A DNA stretch of 64,000 nucleotides from Eubacteriales bacterium (GCA_030524205.1 JAUNGZ010000002.1:1-64000), one strand, 5' to 3'. Shown: positions 52,801 to 61,571, counted from the first letter of the stretch. Notes: generated by a model from the sequence alone, not told the origin. Program-made: numbers and translations.

Positions 52801-53328
52801 GGCTACGGTGCAAACGTGGTTAGTAACATGGCGATGTCTATGACGGACAGCAAGAATAATTCGTTGCCATCTGCGGGCGGAACGTATGATACCAGCTTTG
52901 TGGTTATGGCTGCGGTCGATTCTGTTTCCAAACGCGCATGGACGCAAAACGAAAGAATGCAGAATCAAACAACCAACGCTGAATGGACAATGGGCATTGG
53001 AACCTATACCCTTGCTACAGAGATTGGCTTAACAAACATAACAAATGCCACGGTTATTCGAAACCGATACAAAATACTGCTTGCCGTTTATGCCTTTGGG
53101 AACAATCGTGTGTTAAACAAGGAGGAATTGCAGGCCGCTTGCGATATGGGCATTGACGATCTTGTTCCGACGGCAAACCCAACAGCGTCAAATGGCGCGT
53201 ACGGGAAAATGGGAGAATTGTATGGATATTTGGATAAAGCAATCAGGGAGTTAAGTGCGGGTGAACCGCTAAGTACTATAGCACAGGTTGAAGCCGCGCT
53301 TAGGTCGCAGGGTACGGCAATTAGTTAG
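49897..53328 (+). CDS. Large secreted surface protein with InlB-like and Ig-like repeats
   Basis: A 1143-residue exported protein with signal peptide (1-29), a beta domain (35-205), a Listeria-Bacteroides (InlB B-type) repeat (about 205-310, GYTFKGWDTNADFW and IVDLYAQWF), a putative Ig fold (315-430, LPAGLKVEPVNGSETKWQITGTPT), further beta-rich modules (430-720), two more InlB-like repeats (720-865, YHFTGWMQVTG), and a C-terminal domain (about 870-1143) encoded in clearly AT-richer DNA. That last domain ends in a helical segment. It lacks SLH and dockerin modules. The ribosome site is GGGAGGGG. Its role in the complex is unknown; large spacer or adhesin is the simplest view. Confidence 0.78.
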   Translation: MKRKLKKAASLLLCFAMQFGTLATAAQAAYADSTAQTDIPPASDAANAQIEVTADKVTNGAQSFWASASVSGFDVRLNVTADGLQNADFRAAVMDADTYVRELHANPANMTYEQFEQPESAGITTTTHYLYKTGVKLGADNAAVTVPMGRLKPLALNNETAVTAGDQKTKYYRSYVYLIAVQQMGTAKENYFVGRFLIDNEGNLLEPTYLVRYLQNQEANDTKAAVTGTVDPNLTAQGGGATLRGNGFTRKGYTFKGWDTNADFWKNWRAGEQGDDKYRYTEGDAPAYQPGGSLPYASPYAYDIVDLYAQWFPQAPAFHEETQTLPTSDSQKLKVNVAYTQQYELLTGDKGTTSADTKKQYSVTSVQKLPAGLKVEPVNGSETKWQITGTPTAQTDEETVVTIRVTDATNQTFDEIEVTIPKIEKGDQALQPDLDVMTGLQSNVLTETGDEGAESKDGLLLGFYAEGQRDSNAAGTGTLTDFYLHQVGNEALVYEYRPKPAEGAEQADWREVPLPEAYYKSLTEDGRAALAASMEVGAETRVQSMLPHGEESAAVTAETGQTAWPENYGYIAFESGLPVIHGLTENAEYEVRFKANADYDASSAVTLPITAGGGGAVIGGGAGPTLRVSLAGGVAPTDDEATADVDEGAQWLAWLKECGALASGGTVKVTDLKPTRTGYSLEYWLLSWHDAETGEVRSESRKAGDEIALGSDALTLTPVWKAEAGGFVSLTFYDWDESLLGATVISKNAAAADVQAAIEAFTASKYHGFVTETEAAQDDTLTATRLPADLSTDAYHADAAYPLTDKDGYHFTGWMQVTGDRPMDTFTSIHDEDRDAALGTAQGMLFDPAAHEADAAWDTMQLKAVYTGNTKLQLKTPNNYYAITQYEGNMYGNSLNASAGNAAVFITVERRNTDGQPVARLRQPMVQGVYTVSGQSVYFQGALENTDVSTVEFVSPKTVTGISFTVYDGYGANVVSNMAMSMTDSKNNSLPSAGGTYDTSFVVMAAVDSVSKRAWTQNERMQNQTTNAEWTMGIGTYTLATEIGLTNITNATVIRNRYKILLAVYAFGNNRVLNKEELQAACDMGIDDLVPTANPTASNGAYGKMGELYGYLDKAIRELSAGEPLSTIAQVEAALRSQGTAIS

Positions 53329-53337
53329 GAGGAAAAA

Positions 53338-56300
53338 ATGAGAAATCGTATGAGAAGAGTGCTTAGCTCGCTTTTGGCAGTTGTAATGCTTTGTGCGCAG
53401 CTGCCCATGGCCTTGGCACAAAATGATTCAGAAGGAAGTGCTAACAACTACATAACCAATGTGGAATTGACCAGCTCGCCGAGCAATGTAACTGGAACAA
53501 GCGTGCTGCCTACCATTACGGTAAGTGTTGGTACCGCGCATCAGCGTGATGCGCGTATCAGTGCAATTATGATAGAAAAAGAGAAATTCGATGGCGGTGA
53601 CTGGGGGGGAACATCCTTTAATGAATTACATGCCCTTGTAACAAGTGCATTGATACCAACAGGGAATATTGTAGATTTAATGGATACTGTTTTTACGGCC
53701 GGAACGGAGTATGGCCTTGTTACGATGTCGGGTGCAACCGCTTGGACCGGCAGTACCACGGAAACGAAAGTGCTGACGCCGGTCACTGCGAACGATCAGT
53801 CTGTGGCGTTGACACTTCCCGGTGAAGGCACAACGAAAGCGTATTACTGTATTGTTGCAGCATCGAATAGTAATGCCGACGAGAGCGACTGGTATACCTT
53901 TTCTTTCACCCTCGACGACAAGGGCAACCTCGTTGAAGAATCCTCCACGTCGACCGCGGCGGTCACCGCGCCGACGGACGGCGCGTATCTGAACGCGACC
54001 GGCATGACCACAACCGCGGTCACCGGCACAGCGTCAAGCGGCTCGACCGGCGATGTTGCGGCGGTCAAGCTGGCGCTGGCCAAGGTGGGCGCGGACAATT
54101 CCGAGAAATTCTGGAACGGAAAATCCGGCAATGACGGCGCGTTCGACAGCGAAACCAAGGTCTGGGCGTTCGACGCGACGGATACCGGCACAAACTTCAG
54201 CGCATGGTCAGCCGACCTGACCGCCGTCCTCAAGGACGACGGCGATTCGGACGGCAAATACAAGGTTTACGCCTACGCACAGGACGACAACACCGGCGTA
54301 CCGACCGATGAAAGCAAAATTGGCGCTAAGTCTTTCGTGCTGGACTGCACCGCGCCGACGGTAGCCAACCCGTCCGGCACGCAGGTGGTCATCGCGGGCG
54401 CGTCGCCCACAACCGTGGACGTGACCTTCTCGCTTTCCGAAGCGCTGACCGCGACAAACGGCACGAAAGCCACAAGCGAAATCAGCAACGATACTGCGGT
54501 GGATAGCGGCGCATACACGGTTACCAAGGAGAGCGGCGCGACGGGCAGCGATCCCACCCCGACGGCGGTAAAGTATAAGATCAACGGCGAGAACCGTTCG
54601 ATCGTGTTCACTTTCACCAAGACCGATTTGGTGGACAAAAACACGTACAAGATCGCCCTTGCCGCCGATAAGCTGGTCGACTTCGCGGGCAACACCGCGG
54701 CGGCGCAGGAATACACCTTCACCGCCATTGCGGGAAATCCGCTGACCTTTGATTTGGCAAGCACCGTTTCTTATGACTACGACCCGACCGAAACCAAGGA
54801 CGGCGCAGCCATCACGAACCCAAGCGATAAGATCAAGGGATACACCTATGCGGTCAAGTCCGGCAGCAGCACTGATGTGGCGAGCGTCGGCACGGACGGC
54901 AAGCTGACGCTCAAGGGCGTGGGTACGACGACCATCACCGTTACCGCGAACCCGACGGACGCGGCGGCGGCCGAAACCGTGCCCTATGTTGCGACCACAA
55001 AGGAGTACGATGTCACGGTTTCCCCGTACGACCTCAAGAGCCTGATCGAAAGCTTCAAATTCAAGAAGGAATACGACGGCGTAAACACCGCGGCCGCCGC
55101 AGACATCATCGACGTAGAGGCCGTTGACGCGGCTGCCGGTACGCTGACCGTAAACGGCGAAACGCTGACGCTGGCTGTAAGCGCGAGCTTTAGCGACGCG
55201 ACGGTTGCGAAGAACAAGAATGTGACGCTGCAAAGCGTTACCCTGACCGACAACAGCACGTACAAGGCCGCGAACTATGAGTACGACGGCCATGCGTTCA
55301 CCTCCGGCAGCGCTAACGGGGACGTCAGCGGCGCGCTGAACGGCGCGGGCGAGATCGAGGCGCTGGAGCTGGAAATTGTTGCCGAGCCGGCTTCCAAGAC
55401 GGTCGTCGCCGTCTTTAACAAGACATATGACGGCAGCGATACAGCGACGCTCAGCGCGGACGCAGGTTTATCCGCGGATTACCGCACCGGCGTAGTGGCG
55501 GCGGATGCGGATCATGCGATCCTTACCATCAAGAGCGGCGCGAAGGGCACGTTTGACAACAAGAACGTTGCTAACGGCAAGACCGTCACCGTTAAGGGTT
55601 CGGATCTGGAGCTGACCGGCTCGGCGGCGGGCAACTACAAGCTGCCGGAGACCGTCCCGGATATCAAGGTTACGGCGGATATCGCGCAGGCAACGCCGAC
55701 GCTCTCGCTGGGCAACCTTTCGCAGACGGCGGGCAGCGTGACGGCGGTCACGGTCTCCTCGACCCCCGCCAGCGACGACCTGAACGCGACGGTGGAGTAC
55801 GAGGTGCCGGTAGCGTCGGTGACCACGGTCACCCCGGCAAACTGCACCTGCTACAACGCCGATCATCTGGCCCATGCGGCGGACTGCGCGTATGTTGTGG
55901 CGTATGCGGGCGATGCCAGCACGACGACACAGTGCGACTGCGGCTACACGGGCGGCACGGCCGATCCGGACAAGGTGCATGACACTACCGCCGCGGGCGG
56001 CGGCAGCGATTGTGCGTACACGCTTGCCAGTGGCAACCACTGTAACTGCTCGGTGCGCGACGAATTGATGAATGTGGAAGATCATGCGTCCGGCTGCGGA
56101 GCGGTGCAAACCACGCCCGCCTCGACCGAGTGGCTTGAATGGGGCGGTACGCCGACCGACGCCACTTGGGACAGCGTGAGCGCTTATCTGAACAGCCTGT
56201 CCGGCGGTTCGACCGTAAACGTGAAGGCCACCTCGGCGGCCAGCACCAATCTGGCGGCTGTGAGCAGTCCGGTTTCCGGCACGCTGACGATCAACGCGGC

Positions 56301-57153
56301 GATCAACCCCGGCGGCGGTGGCGGCGGAACGGCCGCCTACAAGGTGACCTTTAACGCCGGCGAAAACGGCAAAATCACCAAGGGCGGGGCTTCCGTGTAT
56401 GTCAATTCCGGCGCGAAGCTGGCGGCGGACAAGGTGCCGGTAGTCACCGCGAACGACGGCTACAAGTTCCTCGGCTGGTCGCTCGACGGCAAGACCGTCG
56501 TCGATCCGACCGCGGACAAGGTGACCAAGGCGCTTGCCTATACCGCGCTTTACGAGCGCGGCGCGGGCTTTGACAAAACGCTGACCGGCTCGTACATCAA
56601 CGGCTATTCGGACGGCACGTTCCGCCCGGCCATGAGCGCGACGCGCGGCGAGGTCGCGGCCATGATCGCGCGCATCATGAGCGAGCAGGCCGATCTGAAC
56701 GCGCCGTATACCGGCATTTACAGCGACGTAAACCCGGGCGACTGGTACGCGCCGTACATCGCGTTCCTGAGCGAAAAGAACGTGATCGAGGGCTATAAGG
56801 ACGGCACGTTCCGCCCGGACCAGCAGATCACGCGCGCGGAGTTTGTGACCATGGTGATGCGCATCGACGGCGTGACCGAGAGCCAGCAGGCCGCGTTCAG
56901 CGATATTGCGGGCCATTGGGCGGCAAATTACATTTCCGCCGCGACGGCCAAGGGCTATTTGGGCGGCTATCCGGACGGCACGTTCCGTCCGAATCACGCG
57001 ATCAACCGCGCCGAAGCCGTGACCATCCTGAACGCCGTGCTCGGCTGGTCCGATAAGGCCGCCGTGGGCGAGATGAAGTTCAGCGATGTGCCGCAGGGAA
57101 ATTGGGCGTACGACCATATCCGCAAGGCGTCCAACGGCGTGGAAGCCGAATAA
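53338..57153 (+). CDS. SLH-anchored surface protein with Ig-like and YDG domains and a Cys-rich insert
   Basis: A 1271-residue exported protein: signal peptide (1-27, cleavage near ALA-Q); an N-terminal domain (30-190) encoded in AT-rich DNA; Ig-like domains (200-470), one resembling the bacterial DUF with ATSEISNDTAV and TFTKTDLVDKNTYKIAL; a BIG2-like stretch (490-560); two YDG-type domains (565-690 and 690-790, each with a KxYDG motif); a Cys-rich segment with nine Cys in about 85 residues (835-920); an InlB-type repeat (1005-1075, YKFLGWSLDGKT); and three SLH repeats (1080-1271, INGYSDGTFRP, IEGYKDGTFRP, LGGYPDGTFRP). It is probably wall-bound through the SLH repeats. Its start is 10 bases after the previous stop. 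Confidence 0.82.
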   Translation: MRNRMRRVLSSLLAVVMLCAQLPMALAQNDSEGSANNYITNVELTSSPSNVTGTSVLPTITVSVGTAHQRDARISAIMIEKEKFDGGDWGGTSFNELHALVTSALIPTGNIVDLMDTVFTAGTEYGLVTMSGATAWTGSTTETKVLTPVTANDQSVALTLPGEGTTKAYYCIVAASNSNADESDWYTFSFTLDDKGNLVEESSTSTAAVTAPTDGAYLNATGMTTTAVTGTASSGSTGDVAAVKLALAKVGADNSEKFWNGKSGNDGAFDSETKVWAFDATDTGTNFSAWSADLTAVLKDDGDSDGKYKVYAYAQDDNTGVPTDESKIGAKSFVLDCTAPTVANPSGTQVVIAGASPTTVDVTFSLSEALTATNGTKATSEISNDTAVDSGAYTVTKESGATGSDPTPTAVKYKINGENRSIVFTFTKTDLVDKNTYKIALAADKLVDFAGNTAAAQEYTFTAIAGNPLTFDLASTVSYDYDPTETKDGAAITNPSDKIKGYTYAVKSGSSTDVASVGTDGKLTLKGVGTTTITVTANPTDAAAAETVPYVATTKEYDVTVSPYDLKSLIESFKFKKEYDGVNTAAAADIIDVEAVDAAAGTLTVNGETLTLAVSASFSDATVAKNKNVTLQSVTLTDNSTYKAANYEYDGHAFTSGSANGDVSGALNGAGEIEALELEIVAEPASKTVVAVFNKTYDGSDTATLSADAGLSADYRTGVVAADADHAILTIKSGAKGTFDNKNVANGKTVTVKGSDLELTGSAAGNYKLPETVPDIKVTADIAQATPTLSLGNLSQTAGSVTAVTVSSTPASDDLNATVEYEVPVASVTTVTPANCTCYNADHLAHAADCAYVVAYAGDASTTTQCDCGYTGGTADPDKVHDTTAAGGGSDCAYTLASGNHCNCSVRDELMNVEDHASGCGAVQTTPASTEWLEWGGTPTDATWDSVSAYLNSLSGGSTVNVKATSAASTNLAAVSSPVSGTLTINAAINPGGGGGGTAAYKVTFNAGENGKITKGGASVYVNSGAKLAADKVPVVTANDGYKFLGWSLDGKTVVDPTADKVTKALAYTALYERGAGFDKTLTGSYINGYSDGTFRPAMSATRGEVAAMIARIMSEQADLNAPYTGIYSDVNPGDWYAPYIAFLSEKNVIEGYKDGTFRPDQQITRAEFVTMVMRIDGVTESQQAAFSDIAGHWAANYISAATAKGYLGGYPDGTFRPNHAINRAEAVTILNAVLGWSDKAAVGEMKFSDVPQGNWAYDHIRKASNGVEAE

Positions 57154-57177
57154 GCTTATTCCCAGAACGCGTATCCC

Positions 57178-57208
57178 GGCCGGAAACGGGCGAAAACCGT
57201 TTCCGGCC
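57178..57208 (+). repeat. Intercistronic hairpin
   Basis: Twelve-bp perfect arms (57178-57189 and 57197-57208) with a 7-base loop and no T-run, in the gap between the SLH protein gene and the small HTH gene. Probably a stability or processing element. Confidence 0.65.
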
Positions 57209-57247
57209 AAGGGGCGCGGGCAGACAAAAAGAGAAAGGAGGCAAACT

Positions 57248-57625
57248 ATGAATAAGCGATTATTCACACCGGATGAAATGGAGCTGCTGCGGAACAATCC
57301 GAACGTATTTGCGGCAACGCCCAGAGAAATTCAGTATACCAACGAATTTAAGGAGCATTTTATGGAACGGTATCTGGCAGGGGAGGGGCCGGCAAAAATT
57401 TTTTCGGACGCGGGCCTGCCGGTGGAACTGTTGGGGTATAAGCGGATCGAGCGCGCCTCCTATCATTGGAGACGGGCATATGAGGCGGGCGAGCTCGGCA
57501 AGCGGCGGGAGCTGCAAACCGGGCGCACGCCCAAGCAGACGCTGATGGGCATTATTCTGGAACAGCGGCTGCGCATCCGCCGTCTTGAGCGCGAGCTGCA
57601 CAGCAAAGACGATAAAAGCGCATAG
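57248..57625 (+). CDS. Small HTH protein related to IS3-type OrfA N-terminal domains
   Basis: A 125-residue cytoplasmic protein with a strong ribosome site (AAAGGAGG). Residues about 30-85 (YTNEFKEHFMERYLAGEGPAKIFSDAGLPVELLGYKRI, then SYHWRRAYEAG) resemble the helix-turn-helix of IS3-family OrfA and related clostridial HTH proteins. The C-terminus (95-125) is a short coiled coil rich in Arg, Leu and Glu. No OrfB or integrase core follows and no inverted repeats flank it, so it is not part of a complete insertion sequence here. It is the last gene of the surface operon before a strong terminator. It may be a domesticated DNA-binding protein acting on the locus; that is inference. Confidence 0.72.
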   Translation: MNKRLFTPDEMELLRNNPNVFAATPREIQYTNEFKEHFMERYLAGEGPAKIFSDAGLPVELLGYKRIERASYHWRRAYEAGELGKRRELQTGRTPKQTLMGIILEQRLRIRRLERELHSKDDKSA

Positions 57626-57647
57626 GATTGAGTAGAGAGGCAAGACG

Positions 57648-57686
57648 AAGGCCGTATTCCTGTTTGAACAGGAATACGGCCTTTTT
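57648..57686 (+). terminator. Strong terminator of the surface-protein operon
   Basis: Sixteen-bp perfect arms (57648-57663 and 57668-57683) with a TTGA loop and a T5 run at 57682-57686, shortly after the HTH gene stop. Confidence 0.9.
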
Positions 57687-58092
57687 GTGCCTGCCTGCCG
57701 CGTGCGGGATGCGGAATCCTCCGCCCCAAACCGCGCCCGGCCGCTTGGCCTAGACGGGATACAGCGGGATGGCCGCGGGCTGTGCGGCGGCGGATACGGC
57801 AATTATGGACGGAACGCTGATACCGTACAGCACGCCGAGCAGCGCGAGGTCCGTCCCGCGCGGCTGCAATGGCATGTGCGGAGAAAAATATGAGATTGAG
57901 ACAAATTTGACAATTTAGGCGGCCGGCGTTTGTTCGCATTGTCGATTGCCGGCGGGAAAGCCCTTTCGAATGGACCAAATGAGTTGGAACAGGTCCTTCT
58001 TAAACATTGGAAATTTGTATGAAATGCCACAATATAAGTGATATGGAGATAACAATATAGGCAATATGCAAAAAATGGGAGGAGAAACGAAT
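57687..58092. other. Intergenic region with a possible gene remnant
   Basis: No convincing complete gene. On the minus strand 57750-57875 encodes 41 residues with a hydrophobic core (GVLYGISVPSIIAVSAAA), like one membrane segment, without a ribosome site, so it may be a decayed transporter end. From about 57890 the DNA becomes AT-richer and presumably holds the promoter of the operon at 58093, but no clear -35/-10 pair could be fixed. Confidence 0.4.
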
Positions 58093-58920
58093 ATGGAACT
58101 TTGCTATAATCTGCAAACCTGTTCGGAGACTTCGACATTGGAACAGGACGTCCGGCTGTGTGCGGAGGCGGGATTTTCCGCGGTTGAAATCAACTTTCAG
58201 AAAGCCCGCGCATATCTGGAAAACCACTCCTTGGCGGATATGAGCGCGCTGCTGGAACGGCATGGTTTGCGGTGCGAAACCATCAACGCGATTTTCTCCA
58301 TCAATTTCTGCACGGCGGCGCAGTGGGAAGCGGTGTGCGAGCAGTTTGCCTTCGCCGGTGAGCTCGGCAAAGCGACCGGCGCCGACCGGGTGATTGTGCT
58401 GTCGAATGAACGCGCTGACCTGCCGCCGCGGGTGACGGAGAAGGAAATCTTCGACGATACGGCAGCCGCCTTGCACCGTTTGGCGGATTTGGGAAAACAG
58501 CATGGCATGAAGGTGGCGTTCGAGCCGGTCGGCACAATGGCGATCGGCGATATCGAAACGGCATGGCGGCTGGTGCGGCAGGTCGACCGCCCGGAGGTTG
58601 GGCTGGTGGTAGACGATTTCAACCTGTACCTCTGGGACGTCGGCGCGGATTTTGATTATATCCGCCGGCTGGACCCGAAAAAAATCTTTATCGCCCATAT
58701 CAACGACGCGGAGGACATTCCGTTTGCCATGCTCGACCAGACGCACCGCTGCATGCCGGGCGACGGACGCATCAACGTGCAGCATTACATCGACTGCCTG
58801 CGGTGCTGCGGATATGACGGCCCGGTATCCATCGAGGTGCTCAATCCGAAAATCTGGGCGAAGGGGCCGGAGGCGGTCATCCCCGAGGCGTACGGGAAAA
58901 TAAGCCGGTTTGTGTTTTAA
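58093..58920 (+). CDS. Sugar phosphate isomerase/epimerase-type TIM-barrel protein
   Basis: A 275-residue member of the xylose isomerase-like TIM barrel superfamily. Candidate metal ligands are the Glu in KVAFEPVG, the Asp in GLVVDDFNLYLW, the His in FIAHINDAED and the Glu in PVSIEVLN near the C-terminus, giving the expected E-D-H-E order. The arrangement resembles IolI/IolE-type inosose isomerases and D-tagatose-3-epimerase relatives. The start at 58093 follows GGGAGGAG; an upstream ATG at 58066 lies in the leader. It is the first gene of a catabolic operon with symporter, dehydrogenase and transketolase genes. Confidence 0.87.
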   Translation: MELCYNLQTCSETSTLEQDVRLCAEAGFSAVEINFQKARAYLENHSLADMSALLERHGLRCETINAIFSINFCTAAQWEAVCEQFAFAGELGKATGADRVIVLSNERADLPPRVTEKEIFDDTAAALHRLADLGKQHGMKVAFEPVGTMAIGDIETAWRLVRQVDRPEVGLVVDDFNLYLWDVGADFDYIRRLDPKKIFIAHINDAEDIPFAMLDQTHRCMPGDGRINVQHYIDCLRCCGYDGPVSIEVLNPKIWAKGPEAVIPEAYGKISRFVF

Positions 58921-59041
58921 ACGCGCCGCCGTTACTGCAGGACGGCGGGCGCAGACTGTAAAAAAATTTGCCGGAGGTGAAAACACACAGGTTCATATCA
59001 CAGATTGTTCAACCAAATTTTATAAGGAATAGGAGAACGGT

Positions 59042-60448
59042 ATGAGTAACTTACAAGACGAGAGCAGACGCTATTATGTAAAAATAGGAACCGGCGAAAA
59101 ATGGGCGTACGGTTTCTGGGGGTTTGGCAGCGATCTGGTGTTCCAGACCATCACTATTTATCTGACATTTTTCTATACCGATATCTTCGGCATCACTCCC
59201 TTGCAGGTAACGGCGCTGTTTCTGGCCGCCCGTGTCTGGGACGCCATCAACGACCCGCTGATGGGCGCGATTGTTGAAAAATGCCACTTTAAGCGCGGCA
59301 AATATGTGCCGTGGTTTGTCAGCCTGTGCATTCCGTACGGCATTTCCACCGTATTGGTGTTTACAACGCCGGAAAGCATCAGCAAGGTTGCGTATGCATG
59401 GTTTACTTATATTCTGTTCGGCATGCTGTTTACCGGCATTATCATTCCCGTGACCTCGCTTTCCTCCTCGATGACGCAGGACCCCATCGAACGCGCCAAG
59501 CTCAATTCCTTCCGTATGTTCTGCTCGGGCATCGGCGGCGTCGCCTGCTCGATTCTGGTTCCGCGCCTGTCCGCCCGGCTGGGCAGCACCCCGCAGAACG
59601 GCTATCAGCGCGCCATGCTGATTCTGTCGGTTGTTATGGTCATTTCCTTTTTGGTCACCGGTAAATGCTGCAAGGAGCGCGTTCCGGAATCCGCAATGGA
59701 CGCGGAGGAGCCCTTCCGCTGGCGCGATATCGGCACGCAGTTTACCAAAAACCGCCCGCTGCTGATTTTGTTCGTCATGTATCTTGCGGCCTACACCTAC
59801 AATATTCTGGTTTCCTCGGTCGGTACCTATTTCCTTCAGTACAATGTCGTGCAGTACAATATCCAGACCTCGATTGATATGGGCGTATGGAACCTGCTTC
59901 AAACCCTGCCGTCCATCATCCCGATGCTGTTTGTTCCGGCGATCGCCCGCCGTATCGGCAAGAAAATGGTCGTCATTACCGGCTGCATCATCTCCACCGT
60001 CGGCATGCTGCTCTTCTTCTTCATGCCCAATACCGCGATGATGGGCTTCTGCATCGGCAAGGCGCTCGGCTCGTTCGGCTACGGCATGACCCTCGCGACC
60101 ATCTGGTCGACGCTGCCCGACTGCGTGGAATACGGCGAATACAAGACCGGCCGCCGCTGCGGCGGACTGATTTTCTCGCTGGCCTCCTTCTCGATCAAGA
60201 TTTCCATGACGATTGCGGGCATCCTGCCGACCATTCTGTTTGACCGGACCGGCTATGTGGCGAACGCGGTACAGAACGAAGCCACGCTGACCGCCATCAA
60301 GGCGCTCAACTCGCTTATTCCGGCAATCATTCTGGTTATCGGCATTGTGGTGTATTCCCGTTATTCGCTGACCGAAAAGAAATTCGATGAGATCGTACAG
60401 GAGCTGACCCGCCGCCGGCTGGCAGCAGCGGAAAAACCGCAGGCGTAA
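59042..60448 (+). CDS. GPH-family sugar:cation symporter (MFS)
   Basis: A 468-residue, twelve-segment transporter of the glycoside-pentoside-hexuronide family. Hallmarks are EKWAYGFWGFGSDLVFQTITIYLTFFYTDIFG, ARVWDAINDPLMGAIVEKCHFKRGKYVPW and the late GYGMTLATIWSTLPDCVEYGEYKTGRRCGG, a strongly conserved family stretch. It ends with a short basic tail. AGGAG precedes the ATG. It supplies the substrate for the downstream dehydrogenase and transketolase and is a distant paralogue of the symporter at 23399-24796. Confidence 0.92.
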   Translation: MSNLQDESRRYYVKIGTGEKWAYGFWGFGSDLVFQTITIYLTFFYTDIFGITPLQVTALFLAARVWDAINDPLMGAIVEKCHFKRGKYVPWFVSLCIPYGISTVLVFTTPESISKVAYAWFTYILFGMLFTGIIIPVTSLSSSMTQDPIERAKLNSFRMFCSGIGGVACSILVPRLSARLGSTPQNGYQRAMLILSVVMVISFLVTGKCCKERVPESAMDAEEPFRWRDIGTQFTKNRPLLILFVMYLAAYTYNILVSSVGTYFLQYNVVQYNIQTSIDMGVWNLLQTLPSIIPMLFVPAIARRIGKKMVVITGCIISTVGMLLFFFMPNTAMMGFCIGKALGSFGYGMTLATIWSTLPDCVEYGEYKTGRRCGGLIFSLASFSIKISMTIAGILPTILFDRTGYVANAVQNEATLTAIKALNSLIPAIILVIGIVVYSRYSLTEKKFDEIVQELTRRRLAAAEKPQA

Positions 60449-60491
60449 TATAATTTTCCCCAAAAGTAAAGAGCAAAGGAGCGAACACGCA

Positions 60492-61556
60492 ATGAAAGTG
60501 GTATGTGCAACACGCGTTGGCAATATGAAAGACTTAAATCCGGAGAGCCGCGGCACGGTCGGCGTCGTCGATATGCCGGTCAAGGAGCTGGGTGACGATG
60601 AGGTGCTCATCAAGGTCGCTTACTGCGGCATCTGCGGCAGCGACCCGCACATCGTCGGCGGATGCTTCAACAAGCCCGAGGATGTGCCGTTCGGTTTGGG
60701 TCATGAGATGTCCGGTGTGATCGAGGCGCTCGGCAAAAACGCCACGGCCAAGGGTCTCAAGGTCGGCGACAGGGTCGGCGGCAACTTCCTCGGCTACTGC
60801 GGCAAGTGTTATTATTGCTCGATCGGCCAGCCGGAGTACTGCACCGAAATCGGCAATCAGCCCTGCATGGCGGAATACGTCGTCTGGAACGAAGCGCAGG
60901 TGTGCAAGCTGCCCGAGGGCGTCAGCCTGCGAGAGGGCAGCCTGATGGAGCCGCTTTCCATCGCGGTGCGCGCCATGGACAAAATCGGCATGCTGGTCGG
61001 CAAAAAGGTGCTGATTTCCGGCGGCGGCCCGATCGGCCTGCTGTGCGCGCAGCTTGCGGCCAAATACGGCGCGGCCGAGCTGACGCTGTCCGAGCCGGTT
61101 GAAAACCGCTGCGAGCTGGCAAAAAGGCTGGGCGTTGAGCATATTGTGAACCCCATCACGGAAGACGTATACGAGCGGGCGATGGAGATCACAAACGGCC
61201 GCGGCTACGACGTGATTCTGGAATGCTCGGCCGTGCCGAGCGCGGCGACCGCGGTGCTCAAATGCGCGGCTAAGTTCGCAACCGTGCTGTACGTTGCGCA
61301 GTTCCCGAACGACTACGATATGCCGCTCAACCTGTTTGAGTATTGCTATATGCGTCAGGTTACCATCACCGGCATGTACTGTGCGCACTTCAATTTCGAG
61401 CGCACAGCGGAATACCTCAAGTATGTCGATCTGTCCGCCTTTACCTCGGACGAGCAGGTGTACGACATGGACGACGTGGAGCAGGCCTTTGCGATGCATT
61501 TGTCCAGCAAGTATCCCAAAATCCTGATCCGCTGCAATAAGTTCGACGGCGAATAA
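60492..61556 (+). CDS. Zinc-dependent alcohol/polyol dehydrogenase (MDR family)
   Basis: A 354-residue dehydrogenase. Catalytic zinc ligands are in YCGICGSDPHIV and LGHEMSGVI; the structural zinc lobe is GYCGKCYYCSIGQPEYC with four Cys; the nucleotide site is SGGGPIGLLCAQLAAKYGAAELTLSE. It resembles sorbitol/threonine dehydrogenase-type enzymes. AAGGAG precedes the ATG by ten bases. With a symporter upstream and a transketolase downstream, it probably oxidises a polyol or sugar alcohol to a ketose. Confidence 0.9.
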   Translation: MKVVCATRVGNMKDLNPESRGTVGVVDMPVKELGDDEVLIKVAYCGICGSDPHIVGGCFNKPEDVPFGLGHEMSGVIEALGKNATAKGLKVGDRVGGNFLGYCGKCYYCSIGQPEYCTEIGNQPCMAEYVVWNEAQVCKLPEGVSLREGSLMEPLSIAVRAMDKIGMLVGKKVLISGGGPIGLLCAQLAAKYGAAELTLSEPVENRCELAKRLGVEHIVNPITEDVYERAMEITNGRGYDVILECSAVPSAATAVLKCAAKFATVLYVAQFPNDYDMPLNLFEYCYMRQVTITGMYCAHFNFERTAEYLKYVDLSAFTSDEQVYDMDDVEQAFAMHLSSKYPKILIRCNKFDGE

Positions 61557-61571
61557 GAGAGAAGGTAATTG

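Noticed and set aside
57750..57875. A 41-codon minus-strand frame with one membrane-like segment
   Set aside because: No ribosome site, no neighbouring partner and no complete domain; noted only as a possible remnant.
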